Source of the DNA: Bradyrhizobium ottawaense
Lineage (GTDB): Bacteria; Pseudomonadota; Alphaproteobacteria; Rhizobiales; Xanthobacteraceae
NCBI RefSeq assembly: GCF_900099825.1
Contig: NZ_LT629693.1
Span: 4,475,001-4,539,000 of the forward strand
Direction of reading: 5' to 3'
DNA: 64,000 bases
Below the pieces are notes generated by a model. It was not told the DNA's origin. It saw nothing but the letters and a program-made list of their open reading frames with translations, and did no database searches. The position numbers were made by a program, and so were the translations under genes. This document shows, piece after piece, positions 8,758 to 17,172 of this stretch (positions are counted from its first letter, which is position 1; the number at the start of each line of letters is the position of its first letter).

Positions 8758-9774
8758 ATGTCCGATTCGATCGATCGCCGCCGGTTGATCATCGGCGCGG
8801 CCCTGTCGGGAGTTGCAGGCCGGGCGTTTGCCCAGGCCGATGCACCGGCGGGCCCGGCGCGCGCGCCGTCATCGCAGCGGATGGAACCGCTGCGCTATGT
8901 GGATGCAGGTCCGCTTACCGTCGCTTACTACGAAGCCGCTCCCACCGACGGACCGGTCGCGATCCTCCTGCACGGCTTTCCCTACGACATTCACAGCTAT
9001 GTCGACGTCGCGCCGTTGCTCGCGGCGCAAGGCTGCCGCGTCATCGTGCCTTGCTTGCGCGGATTCGGCGCGACGCGTTTCCGCGATCCGGCGACGCTTC
9101 GCTCGGGCGAGCAGGCGGCGATCGGCGCCGATGTGATCGCGCTGATGGATGCGCTTGGCATCAAGCGCGCGATATTTGCCGGGCACAATTGGGGCGGGCG
9201 CGCGGCCTGCGTCGCCGCCGCGCTGTGGCCGGAGCGCTGCAGCGGCATGGTGACGGTCAACAGTTACCTCGTTCAGGACCTCACTCGCGCCATGGTGCCG
9301 ATCGACCCGCGATACGAAGTTGCACTCTGGTACGAATATTATTTCCAGATCGAGCGCGGCCGTGCCGGGCTCGCCGCCAACCGGCGCGAGATCGCGCGGA
9401 TGCTGTGGGAGGATTGGTCGCCGGATTGGGATTTCGACGACGCCACCTTCGACCGCACCGCGGTTGCGCACGACAACCCTGACTATGTCGACGTCGTGAT
9501 CCACAGCTACCGCCATCGCTTCGGCCTTGCGGCGGGCGATCCGCAATATGCGGAGCTGCAGCGCCGCCTGGCGCCGCTGCCGCCGATCACGGTGCCGGCA
9601 GTCACGCTGGATGGCGATGCCGACGGCGTGCTCCCCGCCGGCGACGGCCGCGCCAGCGCCGCCAAGTTCACCGGCCGCCGCATTCATCGCGTGGTGAAGG
9701 GCGCCGGTCATAATGTGCCGCAGGAAGCGCCGGAAGCGTTCGCGGCGGCGGTGATGGAGCTGGTGCGAGCGTAG
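8758..9774 (+). CDS. Exported alpha/beta hydrolase paralogue with Asn at the nucleophile position (copy 2)
   Basis: A 338-residue paralogue of the preceding gene, with long stretches of identical residues, to which a Tat-like signal has been added (RRRLIIGAALSGVAGRAFAQ). The oxyanion loop HGFPYDIHSY and the C-terminal His (GAGHNVPQ, His318) are kept, but the nucleophile elbow reads GHNWGG (codon AAT at 9187-9189, Asn144) where copy 1 has GYDWGG. In Asp-nucleophile hydrolases, Asn at this place should prevent formation of the covalent ester unless it deamidates. It may be a binding protein, a slow enzyme or one with another chemistry. Confidence in gene and fold is high; activity is open. Confidence 0.88.
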   Translation: MSDSIDRRRLIIGAALSGVAGRAFAQADAPAGPARAPSSQRMEPLRYVDAGPLTVAYYEAAPTDGPVAILLHGFPYDIHSYVDVAPLLAAQGCRVIVPCLRGFGATRFRDPATLRSGEQAAIGADVIALMDALGIKRAIFAGHNWGGRAACVAAALWPERCSGMVTVNSYLVQDLTRAMVPIDPRYEVALWYEYYFQIERGRAGLAANRREIARMLWEDWSPDWDFDDATFDRTAVAHDNPDYVDVVIHSYRHRFGLAAGDPQYAELQRRLAPLPPITVPAVTLDGDADGVLPAGDGRASAAKFTGRRIHRVVKGAGHNVPQEAPEAFAAAVMELVRA

Positions 9775-9795
9775 GTGACCTTGCCGCATGGTCAC
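9775..9795. promoter_or_regulatory. Short inverted repeat before the Bug gene
   Basis: GTGACC and GGTCAC are separated by nine bases immediately after the hydrolase stop and about 75 bases before the binding-protein gene. It could be an operator; there is no T-run to suggest a terminator. Confidence 0.35.
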
Positions 9796-9869
9796 ATCAG
9801 GCAAAAACCTTCATCGTCCGCCCGCAAGTCCTCCGAGAAGGACAAGAAAGTTTCACAGGGCGGAATTCC

Positions 9870-10841
9870 ATGACGAAGTGCTACGTCTTGCCGGCGATTC
9901 TGCTGGCATCTATCGCTTTTATCGCACCGGCCTCCGCCGAGGAATTTCCCTCTCGCCCCATTACCTGGGTGGTGCCGTTCGCGCCGGGCGGCATCACCGA
10001 CACTACGTCCCGTGTTGTCGCGGAAGAGATGTCGAAGGCGTTGGGCCAGTCGGTGCTGATCGACAACCGTGCCGGCGCCGGCGGGACGGTGGGCACCGAG
10101 CAGGTGGCGCGTTCGAAGCCCGATGGTTACACCATGATCTACGGCACCCAGGGCACGATGGCGGCCAACGTCTCGTTGCGGAAAAGCCTGCCCTACGATC
10201 CCCTGACGAGTTTTCTGCCGGTTCATCTGGTCGGCGAGTCCCCGAACCTGTTCGTTGCCTATGCGGGCGCGCCTTACAATTCGGTGGCCGACTTCATCGC
10301 CTATGCCAAGGCCAACCCCGGCAAGGTGACGTTCGCGTCGTCGGGTGTCGGCACCGCGACGCATCTGGTCGCCGAATTGTTCAAGACCGTCGCCGGGATC
10401 GACATGCTGCATGTGCCCTACAAGGGCAGCGCGCCGGCGCTGAACGACCTGATTGCCGGGCGCGTCGATGTCATGTTCGACTATCCGGTCTCGGTCGGCC
10501 CGCATGTCGAAGCCGGCAAGCTGAAGGTGCTGGCAACGACCGCGCCGGAGCGGTTGCGCAATACGCCCGGCGTGCCGACCATGGCCGAACTCGGCCTGAA
10601 GGACATGACCACGCAGAGCTGGTCCAGCATCCTGGTGCCCGCGGGAACGCCCGCGCCCGTGGTCGACCGGCTGGCGGCGGCCGCGCATGCGGCGCTGACC
10701 TCGGAACGCGTGCGCGACCACTTTGAAAAATTCGGCACCCGCCCGATGATGCAGCAAAAGGCGGAGATGATCCCGTTCATCGAAGCGGAAATCGCGCGCT
10801 GGGGCGACGTCATTACGCGCGCGAAGCTGGAGAAGCAGTAG
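9870..10841 (+). CDS. Bug-family (TctC-like) solute-binding protein
   Basis: A 323-residue periplasmic binding protein of the tripartite tricarboxylate transporter family. The signal peptide ends near ASAEE. Family signatures follow: FPSRPITWVVPFAPGG, TDTTSRVVAEEM, IDNRAGAGGTVGTEQVA, PYKGSAPALNDLIAGRVDVMF and the C-terminal GTRPMMQ region. Bug proteins bind carboxylates and similar small molecules. No TctA/TctB permease gene is in the window, which is common for this expanded family. The position after two hydrolases suggests, but does not prove, a shared pathway. Confidence 0.9.
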   Translation: MTKCYVLPAILLASIAFIAPASAEEFPSRPITWVVPFAPGGITDTTSRVVAEEMSKALGQSVLIDNRAGAGGTVGTEQVARSKPDGYTMIYGTQGTMAANVSLRKSLPYDPLTSFLPVHLVGESPNLFVAYAGAPYNSVADFIAYAKANPGKVTFASSGVGTATHLVAELFKTVAGIDMLHVPYKGSAPALNDLIAGRVDVMFDYPVSVGPHVEAGKLKVLATTAPERLRNTPGVPTMAELGLKDMTTQSWSSILVPAGTPAPVVDRLAAAAHAALTSERVRDHFEKFGTRPMMQQKAEMIPFIEAEIARWGDVITRAKLEKQ

Positions 10842-10844
10842 CTC

Positions 10845-12368
10845 TCATCCCCGCCGCGGGCTGATCTTCCACGTCGCCGCAAGGATGCCGGCGGTGATGG
10901 CGCCGCTGACGATAGCGGCGATCGGGATCGAGACCGCCAATGCCGCGGTGGCGGCCCAGCCGATCGAGCAGAAGGCTTCGGCGAATGTCGCCAGCCGCGA
11001 CGAGGTCTGGCGGCGACGGAACTGGCTGCGTTTGGCCTGCACGCGGAACCAGAGCTGGATCGCGGCGGCGGACGCGGTGGCGACGATGACGCCGAGCGCG
11101 GTGATCGCCGCCTGCATGACGGAGGCAAAGGCGAGGGCTACGATCAGCGGCGCGAAGATGATGCCGATCACCATCAAGACTACCTCGATCTTGGCGCGGG
11201 TCACGCGCTGCGGCGGCAGCGGCGCGGTCGCGACCAGGTCGGCGGCGTCCTCGCCCGAGATCGTCAGCCAGGCGAGACCGCCGGCGAGCTGGCCCGCCGC
11301 CATCACGATCACGGGCGTGATCAGCACGATCGCGGCCGAGCTCTCGGAAAAACTTCGCCACAGCATCAGCGCCGGCGGCACCAGATAGAGCAGTTGCATC
11401 AGGCTCTGCGACACCAGCCAGGGGTCGCGGCGCAGCAACAGGAATTCCTTGGCGCGCAGCGCCTGCTGCCGCGAACCGCCACGGAACGCGCTGGCACGCG
11501 GCGCCCGGCGGGTGGTCATGGATGTTGCCGAGACGTGCGCGACGGTGTCGGCGAATTTCGGCGAGAAGATCGCCATCACGCCGCCGAGCAGCACGAGGCT
11601 GAAAGCCACCAGCAGCGCCAGCACCTCGCCGTCGCCGATCGCGGCGCGCGCCGGCCACCACAGCGGACTGTCGGGACCGGGCGCATAGGCTGCTGCGGCG
11701 TCCGACGTCAGCACCGTAAACCGCGACAGCGTGCCGTAAGACAGGATTGCGGCAACCTGCAGCGCGATCACAAAGCCGGCGCCGATGATCGCGGCCAGGA
11801 TCTGCGCCACCAGCCGGGTGCGGCTCGGCCCGATCAGCCGGAACAGCATCACCGTAACCGCGATCGCAACGGCCGCGGCCGATAGACCTATCGCAACGAC
11901 GACGCCGAAGGCGGCAAGCCATCGGGCACCGCCGCCGATCACCAGCACGTCGACAAAGGGCGTCGACAACAGCAGCGCCATTCCGGCGACGGACAATGCG
12001 ATCGCCGCGATCCGGACCGAGAACACGTTGATGAGCGGCGCCGGTGACGACATGATCAGATCGAGGTCGGCGCGGGCGTAGAACACGCGCGTTACCGATT
12101 CGATCGCCTGCGACAGCATCAACGCCCAGGCCAGGAAGATGGTCGCCGTGATGACGATGAGGGTGGACTTGTCGAGCGGCGGCTGCAGGTCGGCGAAGCG
12201 GCCGATCACGGCCCAGGCCGGCAGGTGCATGATGGCGGCAAATAAAATCAAACCAATGACGGCGCGCTTACGTTTGCCGCGGCTGCCGGTCATCATGGCG
12301 ATCCATTCGCGCCATGCCAGCCGGATCTCGTGCCGGGCAAACCAGCTCAGCGCCGCCGTCGCGTTCAT
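10845..12368 (-). CDS. ABC-2-type exporter permease
   Basis: A 507-residue integral membrane protein with about ten to twelve hydrophobic segments in two halves (first segment near FAAIMHLPAWAVIGRF, then STLIVITATIFLAWALMLS; last segments near the C-terminus). Its start overlaps the stop of the ATPase gene by four bases (ATGA), and the pair forms a two-gene exporter unit. No periplasmic binding protein accompanies it, consistent with export. The conserved segment VFYARADLDLIMSSPAPL near residue 90 is shared by this permease type. Substrate unknown. Confidence 0.85.
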   Translation of the reverse strand: MNATAALSWFARHEIRLAWREWIAMMTGSRGKRKRAVIGLILFAAIMHLPAWAVIGRFADLQPPLDKSTLIVITATIFLAWALMLSQAIESVTRVFYARADLDLIMSSPAPLINVFSVRIAAIALSVAGMALLLSTPFVDVLVIGGGARWLAAFGVVVAIGLSAAAVAIAVTVMLFRLIGPSRTRLVAQILAAIIGAGFVIALQVAAILSYGTLSRFTVLTSDAAAAYAPGPDSPLWWPARAAIGDGEVLALLVAFSLVLLGGVMAIFSPKFADTVAHVSATSMTTRRAPRASAFRGGSRQQALRAKEFLLLRRDPWLVSQSLMQLLYLVPPALMLWRSFSESSAAIVLITPVIVMAAGQLAGGLAWLTISGEDAADLVATAPLPPQRVTRAKIEVVLMVIGIIFAPLIVALAFASVMQAAITALGVIVATASAAAIQLWFRVQAKRSQFRRRQTSSRLATFAEAFCSIGWAATAALAVSIPIAAIVSGAITAGILAATWKISPRRG

Positions 12369-13117
12369 GCGGCCACAGCCTCGGTCTCGACGAGAGCGAT
12401 GAACATGTCTTCGAGGCTGGTATCGGTGCGGCCGTTCTGCTGGCGCAGTTCGGTCAAAGTGCCCTCGGCGACCAGACGGCCCGCGGCGATGACGCCGATT
12501 CGGTCGGCCATCCGTTCGGCGACTTCCAGAATATGCGTCGTCATGATCACGGTGCAGCCGGCGCGGACGCGATCCCCGAGCAGTCCCTTGACGTGACGCG
12601 CCGACAGCGCGTCGAGGCCGGTCAGCGGTTCGTCGAGAATAATCAACCGGGGGTCGTGGACCAGCGCGCCTGCCAGCGCGACCTTCTGGCGCATGCCCTT
12701 GGAAAACCCCTCGCAGCGTTCGTGCAGATGCGGTTCCAGGCCGAGCGACACCAGAAGCTGGTGCGCTGATGGTTCCGACACCGCGGGATCGATACCCCAG
12801 AGGCCGGCGACGAATTCGAGATATTCGAGCGGCGTCAGCTTGTCATAAATCATCGGCTCGTCGGACACCCAGGCCATCACCTGCTTGGCGGCAACGGGAT
12901 CGGCGAGCGCGTCGATGCCGGATATCGAGACAGAGCCGGCGTCGGGCCGCAGCAGGCCTGCCACCATGCGCAGGGTCGTGGTTTTGCCGGCGCCGTTGGG
13001 GCCGAGCAGGGCGTAGAACTCGCCGGTGCGAACGGTCAGGTCGAGCGCATCGACCGCGGGGCGGTCAAAACGCTTGGTTAACCCTCGCACCTCGAGCGCG
13101 GATACATCTGATGTCAT
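12365..13117 (-). CDS. ABC exporter ATP-binding protein
   Basis: A 250-residue ATPase whose start is set at ATG 13117 (the open frame further upstream has no domain content). Walker A is GPNGAGKTTT, the signature region is FSKGMRQKVALAGAL, Walker B is LIILDEPLTGLD, and the switch His lies in MTTHIL. The signature Ser-Lys-Gly-Met form (in place of Ser-Gly-Gly-Gln) is common in ABC-2 drug, polysaccharide or Na+ exporters of the CcmA type. Coupled to the permease at 10845-12368. Transcribed divergently from the liv operon. Confidence 0.9.
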   Translation of the reverse strand: MTSDVSALEVRGLTKRFDRPAVDALDLTVRTGEFYALLGPNGAGKTTTLRMVAGLLRPDAGSVSISGIDALADPVAAKQVMAWVSDEPMIYDKLTPLEYLEFVAGLWGIDPAVSEPSAHQLLVSLGLEPHLHERCEGFSKGMRQKVALAGALVHDPRLIILDEPLTGLDALSARHVKGLLGDRVRAGCTVIMTTHILEVAERMADRIGVIAAGRLVAEGTLTELRQQNGRTDTSLEDMFIALVETEAVAA

Positions 13118-13412
13118 GATTTCAGGGCGATCCAGGGTTTCGCGTTCTCGTTGCGCACCATGGACCGAAGAACTTTCGGTGCGGTGAATCGCGCACCCCA
13201 AATCGCGCCGAACCGCGCACCTTCGCACGGCTGCGGCATTTCTCCGCAATTTCCGCCCGGGACGGCCACCAGCGGTTTGTTGACAGGGCTCGGGGCTTTA
13301 GGCTCAACTGTATCGGGACATATGCAGCCTTCAGCGCTTCCGACACGTCGGCGCGAAGGCAGGATGCGACAGGCAATCGACAGAATTGCCGGGCATCCGG
13401 GGGAGGGAAATC
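13118..13412. promoter_or_regulatory. Divergent promoter region between ABC exporter and liv operon
   Basis: About 295 bases with no gene. The motif GCGCACC occurs three times (around 13153, 13191 and 13215), once facing a GGTGCG half to give an imperfect inverted repeat near 13178-13197. This may be an operator, but no regulator gene is adjacent. Confidence 0.4.
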
Positions 13413-14288
13413 ATGCTGGACTTCGTTCAGCAGCTGGTGAGCGGAATCGCGCTTGGCTGCGTTTACGGCCTGATCGCGCTTGGTTTCGTGCTGGTCTACA
13501 AGGCCACCGAAGTCGTCAATTTCGCCCAGGGCGATTTGATGATGCTGGGCGGATTCTTCGCCTACACGTTCATCGCCATGCTCGGCCTCAACTACTGGAT
13601 CGGATTCGCTGGCGCGGTTGCGGCGATGGCGCTGTTCGGCATGCTGGCCGAACGCGTGGTGGTGCGCCCGATCCTCGGCTATCCGCAGTTTTCCATCATC
13701 ATGGCCACCATCGGGCTCGGCTATTTCCTGCGCTCGGTGGTCGGGATGATCTGGGGCACCGACGATTTCAAGATCGAGACACCGTTCAGCCAGGGCGTGC
13801 TGCGGATCGGCAGCCTCGTGCTCGCCTATGACAAGCTCTCGGTGATCGCGGCGACCGTGATCCTCTGCGCGCTGCTCTATCTGTTCTTCAACCGCACCAC
13901 GCTCGGCACCGCGATGCGCGCCAGTTCGGAGAACATGCTGGCCGCCTACTACATGGGCATTCCGGTCAAGCGGGTGGTCTCGATCGTCTGGGCGATCTCG
14001 GCGGCGGTCGCAACCTGCGCCGGCGTGCTGCTGGCGCCGATCACCTTCATTCATTCCAATGTCGGCCTGGTACTTGGGTTGAAGGCATTTCCGGCCGCCG
14101 TGCTCGGCGGCTTCGGTTCGATCCCCGGCGCCGTGGTCGGCGGCGTGTTGATCGGCGTGATCGAAAGCATGGCCGGCTTCTATCTGCCGCAGGGCTGGAA
14201 GGACGTCGCGCCCTACATCGTCCTGCTCGTGGTGTTGCTGCTCAAGCCCGAAGGCCTGTTCGGGCTTCGTACGCGGAAGAAGGTCTGA
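13413..14288 (+). CDS. livH: Branched-chain-type ABC transporter permease, LivH class
   Basis: A 291-residue inner membrane permease. ATG 13413 is preceded by GGGAGG (13401-13406). LivH hallmarks are the N-terminal GIALGCVYGLIALGFVLVYK, VNFAQGDLMMLGGF, and the cytoplasmic loop GTAMRASSENMLAAYYMGI followed by KAFPAAVLGGFGSIPGA. About eight hydrophobic segments. First gene of a liv cluster ordered H-M-G-F-ligase-J; H, M and G touch or overlap. The accompanying acyl-CoA ligase suggests a carboxylic acid substrate in place of an amino acid. Confidence 0.93.
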   Translation: MLDFVQQLVSGIALGCVYGLIALGFVLVYKATEVVNFAQGDLMMLGGFFAYTFIAMLGLNYWIGFAGAVAAMALFGMLAERVVVRPILGYPQFSIIMATIGLGYFLRSVVGMIWGTDDFKIETPFSQGVLRIGSLVLAYDKLSVIAATVILCALLYLFFNRTTLGTAMRASSENMLAAYYMGIPVKRVVSIVWAISAAVATCAGVLLAPITFIHSNVGLVLGLKAFPAAVLGGFGSIPGAVVGGVLIGVIESMAGFYLPQGWKDVAPYIVLLVVLLLKPEGLFGLRTRKKV

Positions 14289-15439
14289 TGCGGTTCCTGT
14301 TCAAGACCGACTATGAGGACGACATCAGGCTGTTTCCGCACAGCGGCTACATCGTTTCCTACGGTGTCCTGCTGGCGCTGCTGGTGATCGCGCCGTTCGT
14401 GCTGTCGAGCTACATCGTCAGCCAGCTGGTGTTCGTCTGCATCTACGCCACCGTCGGCGTCGGGCTGATGATCCTGACCGGCTTCACCGGGCAGGCGTCG
14501 CTCGGTCACGCCGCATTTCTCGCCATCGGCGCCTATACGGCAGCCTATCTGCAGCAGTTCAACGTGCCTTTTCCGGTGTATTTCCTGGCCGCGGGATTGC
14601 TGACCGGCGTGGTCGGCGCGCTGGTCGGATTCCCGGCGCTGCGGCTGCAGGGCATCTATCTGGTGATCGCGACGATCTCCTTTGCCTTCATCGTCGAGGA
14701 AATCCTGGCGCGCTGGGAAAGCGTGACCCACGGCAATGAGGGCATGCGCGTCAAGACCATGACCCTGTTCGGCAGCGCGGTGCCGCGCGATGGGCCGGTG
14801 TTTTATTTCCTCTGCCTTTCGGTGCTGACCCTGACCATCGTCGGCACGCTCAATCTCTTGCGCTCGCCCACGGGCCGCGCCTTCGTCGCCATCCGCGACA
14901 GCGAGACCGCGGCGCGCAGCATGGGCATCAACGTCTCGCTCTACAAGGTGAAGTCGTTCGCGATCAGTGCGGCGATCACCGGATTTGCCGGTGTGCTGTT
15001 CGCCCACAAGCTGTCCTTTATCAGCCCGGAAATGTTCACGCTGCAGCTCTCGATCGAGTTCATCATCGTGATCCTGATCGGCGGCACCTTCAGCCTGCAC
15101 GGCGCTGTGCTGGGCGCGATCTTCCTGGTCATGATCGATCCGTTCCTGACTTACCTGAAGGACGACGTGCCCGGCATCATCGCGGGCGTTGCCGCGACGT
15201 TCGGCGCCGGCAAGGCTACGGCGGACAGCATTCAGAGTAACGCCGCGGCGTTTGCGTCCGCCAACGGCCTCAAGGGCGCGATCTACGGGATCATCATCGT
15301 GCTGTTCGTGCTGTTCGAGCCGCTCGGCCTTTACGGACGCTGGCTGAAGATCAAGCTCTTCTTCCAGCTGTTCCCGCTCTACAAGCGCGCCACCTTCAAG
15401 CGGCAGAAGATTTACGTGAAATCGGAGCGGAACCGGTGA
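14288..15439 (+). CDS. livM: Branched-chain-type ABC transporter permease, LivM class
   Basis: A 383-residue membrane permease sharing its first base with the last base of livH. It carries the LivM pattern GLMILTGFTGQASLGHAAFL, FPALRLQGIYLVIATISFAF, and the coupling loop GRAFVAIRDSETAARSMGIN. The C-terminal region is longer than in E. coli LivM, with a cytoplasmic-looking basic tail (YKRATFKRQKIYVKSERNR). It pairs with LivH to form the translocation channel. Confidence 0.93.
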   Translation: MRFLFKTDYEDDIRLFPHSGYIVSYGVLLALLVIAPFVLSSYIVSQLVFVCIYATVGVGLMILTGFTGQASLGHAAFLAIGAYTAAYLQQFNVPFPVYFLAAGLLTGVVGALVGFPALRLQGIYLVIATISFAFIVEEILARWESVTHGNEGMRVKTMTLFGSAVPRDGPVFYFLCLSVLTLTIVGTLNLLRSPTGRAFVAIRDSETAARSMGINVSLYKVKSFAISAAITGFAGVLFAHKLSFISPEMFTLQLSIEFIIVILIGGTFSLHGAVLGAIFLVMIDPFLTYLKDDVPGIIAGVAATFGAGKATADSIQSNAAAFASANGLKGAIYGIIIVLFVLFEPLGLYGRWLKIKLFFQLFPLYKRATFKRQKIYVKSERNR

Positions 15440-16194
15440 GCTATTTCCGTGCGGAAGACCTCTCCTTGCACTTCGGCGGCCTCAAGGCGGTCGATTCCGT
15501 CAGCTTCGCGGTCGAGAAGGGCGAGATCCTCTCGATCATCGGTCCCAACGGCGCCGGCAAGAGCTCGATCTTCAACCTGATCTCGCGGATCTACCCGCCC
15601 ACCTCCGGCAAGATCTATTTCGAAGACCAGGACATCACGCTTGCGCCGGCCTACCAGATCGCCGGCCTCGGCATTGCCCGCACCTTCCAGAATATCGAAC
15701 TGTTCGAGAATGCGACCATGCTGAGCAATTTGCTGGTTGGCCGCCATCGCCACTCGACCACGCAGCTCTGGCAGGAATTGCTGTTCCTGCCGAGCGTGCG
15801 CGCCAACGAAAAGGCGCATCGCCGCCGCGTCGAGCAGGTGATCGAATTTCTCGATCTCGAAGCCTATCGCGACAAGCTGATCTCGGGGCTGCCCTACGGC
15901 GTCCGCAAGGTGATCGAGCTGGCGCGCGCGCTGTGCTCCGAGCCGAAGCTGATTCTGCTGGACGAGCCGTCCTCCGGTCTGAACGTCGAGGAGACCAGCG
16001 ACATGTCGTTCTGGATCCGCGACATGAAGACCGAACTCGGCATCACCGTCCTGATGGTCGAGCACGACATGACGCTGGTCAACCGGGTGTCCGACCGGGT
16101 GATTGCGCTCAATTACGGTCGCGTGCTGGCGATGGGCTCGCCCGCCGAGGTGCAGCGCCATCCCGACGTCGTCGCCGCCTATCTCGGCGCATGA
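15436..16194 (+). CDS. livG: Branched-chain-type ABC transporter ATPase, LivG class
   Basis: A 252-residue ATPase starting at GTG 15436 and overlapping the livM stop. Walker A is IGPNGAGKSS and Walker B LILLDEPSSGLN, with the switch His in MVEHDMTLV. The signature helix reads LPYGVRKVIELARAL in place of LSGGQ; LivG proteins normally have a divergent LPYG form here, so this is not a defect. Forms a heterodimer with LivF. Confidence 0.93.
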   Translation: MSYFRAEDLSLHFGGLKAVDSVSFAVEKGEILSIIGPNGAGKSSIFNLISRIYPPTSGKIYFEDQDITLAPAYQIAGLGIARTFQNIELFENATMLSNLLVGRHRHSTTQLWQELLFLPSVRANEKAHRRRVEQVIEFLDLEAYRDKLISGLPYGVRKVIELARALCSEPKLILLDEPSSGLNVEETSDMSFWIRDMKTELGITVLMVEHDMTLVNRVSDRVIALNYGRVLAMGSPAEVQRHPDVVAAYLGA

Positions 16195-16204
16195 GGATGA
16201 GGTC

Positions 16205-16984
16205 ATGAGCGCACCCGACATCATCCTCAAGCTCAGCAACATCGAGAGCTATTACGGGCCGATCATGGCCATCCGAGGCATCAGCCTCGAAGTGCCGCGC
16301 GGCCGGATCGTCACCTTGCTCGGCGCCAACGGCGCCGGCAAGACCACGGTGCTCAAGACCATTTCCGGCATTCTCGATCCGCAAAAAGGCTCGATCGAAT
16401 TTCTCGGCAAGTCGATCCAGCGCATGGAAGCCGACAAGATCGTGCGGCTCGGCCTCAGTCATGTGCCGGAGGGGCGGGAAGTGTTTCCGTTCCTCTCGGT
16501 GCGCGAAAACCTGATGATGGGCGCCTATCCGCGCAGCGATCGCGACGGCGTCGCCGAGGACCTCGAGCGCGTGTTCGAATATTTCCCGCGGCTGCGCGAG
16601 CGGATCAACCAGCCGGCCGGGCAGCTTTCCGGCGGCGAACAGCAGATGCTGGCGATCGGGCGGGCGTTGATGAACCGCCCGACATTGCTGCTGCTGGACG
16701 AGCCGTCGCTCGGACTGTCGCCGATTCTGGTGAGGGAGATTTTCACCATCATCAAGCGCGTCAACGAGGAGCAGGGCATGTCGATCCTGCTGGTCGAGCA
16801 GAACGCCAAGATCGCGCTGGAGACGGCGCATTACGGCTATGTGCTGGAAATCGGCCGGGTGGTCATGAACGACACCTGCGAGCGGCTGATGAATTCAAAG
16901 GACATCCAGGAATTCTACCTCGGCGCCAAGGAAGAGGGCGCCCGCGGCGAGCGGCGCTGGAAGAAGAAAAAGACCTGGCGGTAG
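16205..16984 (+). CDS. livF: Branched-chain-type ABC transporter ATPase, LivF class
   Basis: A 259-residue ATPase. ATG 16205 is chosen because it follows a GAGGATGAGG purine run and gives the usual LivF N-terminus. Walker A is GANGAGKTTV, the signature LSGGEQQMLAIGRAL, Walker B LLLLDEPSLGLSP and the Q-loop/His region LLVEQNAK. The basic C-terminal tail (RGERRWKKKKTWR) is an extension beyond typical LivF. The following 188-base gap to the ligase shows no strong terminator, so readthrough is likely. Confidence 0.92.
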   Translation: MSAPDIILKLSNIESYYGPIMAIRGISLEVPRGRIVTLLGANGAGKTTVLKTISGILDPQKGSIEFLGKSIQRMEADKIVRLGLSHVPEGREVFPFLSVRENLMMGAYPRSDRDGVAEDLERVFEYFPRLRERINQPAGQLSGGEQQMLAIGRALMNRPTLLLLDEPSLGLSPILVREIFTIIKRVNEEQGMSILLVEQNAKIALETAHYGYVLEIGRVVMNDTCERLMNSKDIQEFYLGAKEEGARGERRWKKKKTWR

Positions 16985-17172
16985 TGCTCCGACGGTTGAG
17001 CTCTGGCGGTAGATCCCCGGCGGCAGCGATATCGGCGTCGAAGGCATTGGCCGTAAGGATGACAGTTAGGCGCATGGCGTTCTGACTGAGTTGGGGCTAA
17101 ATTCAGGGCCTGTTTCGAAAACAAGACCGGTAAACCGGCGTTCGGGGCAGGCGAGAGAGGGAGGAAGCGAGC

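Noticed and set aside
13153..13225. Three GCGCACC copies as a defined operator
   Set aside because: Spacing is irregular and the sequence is GC-rich, so chance occurrence is likely. It is kept only as a remark on the spacer.
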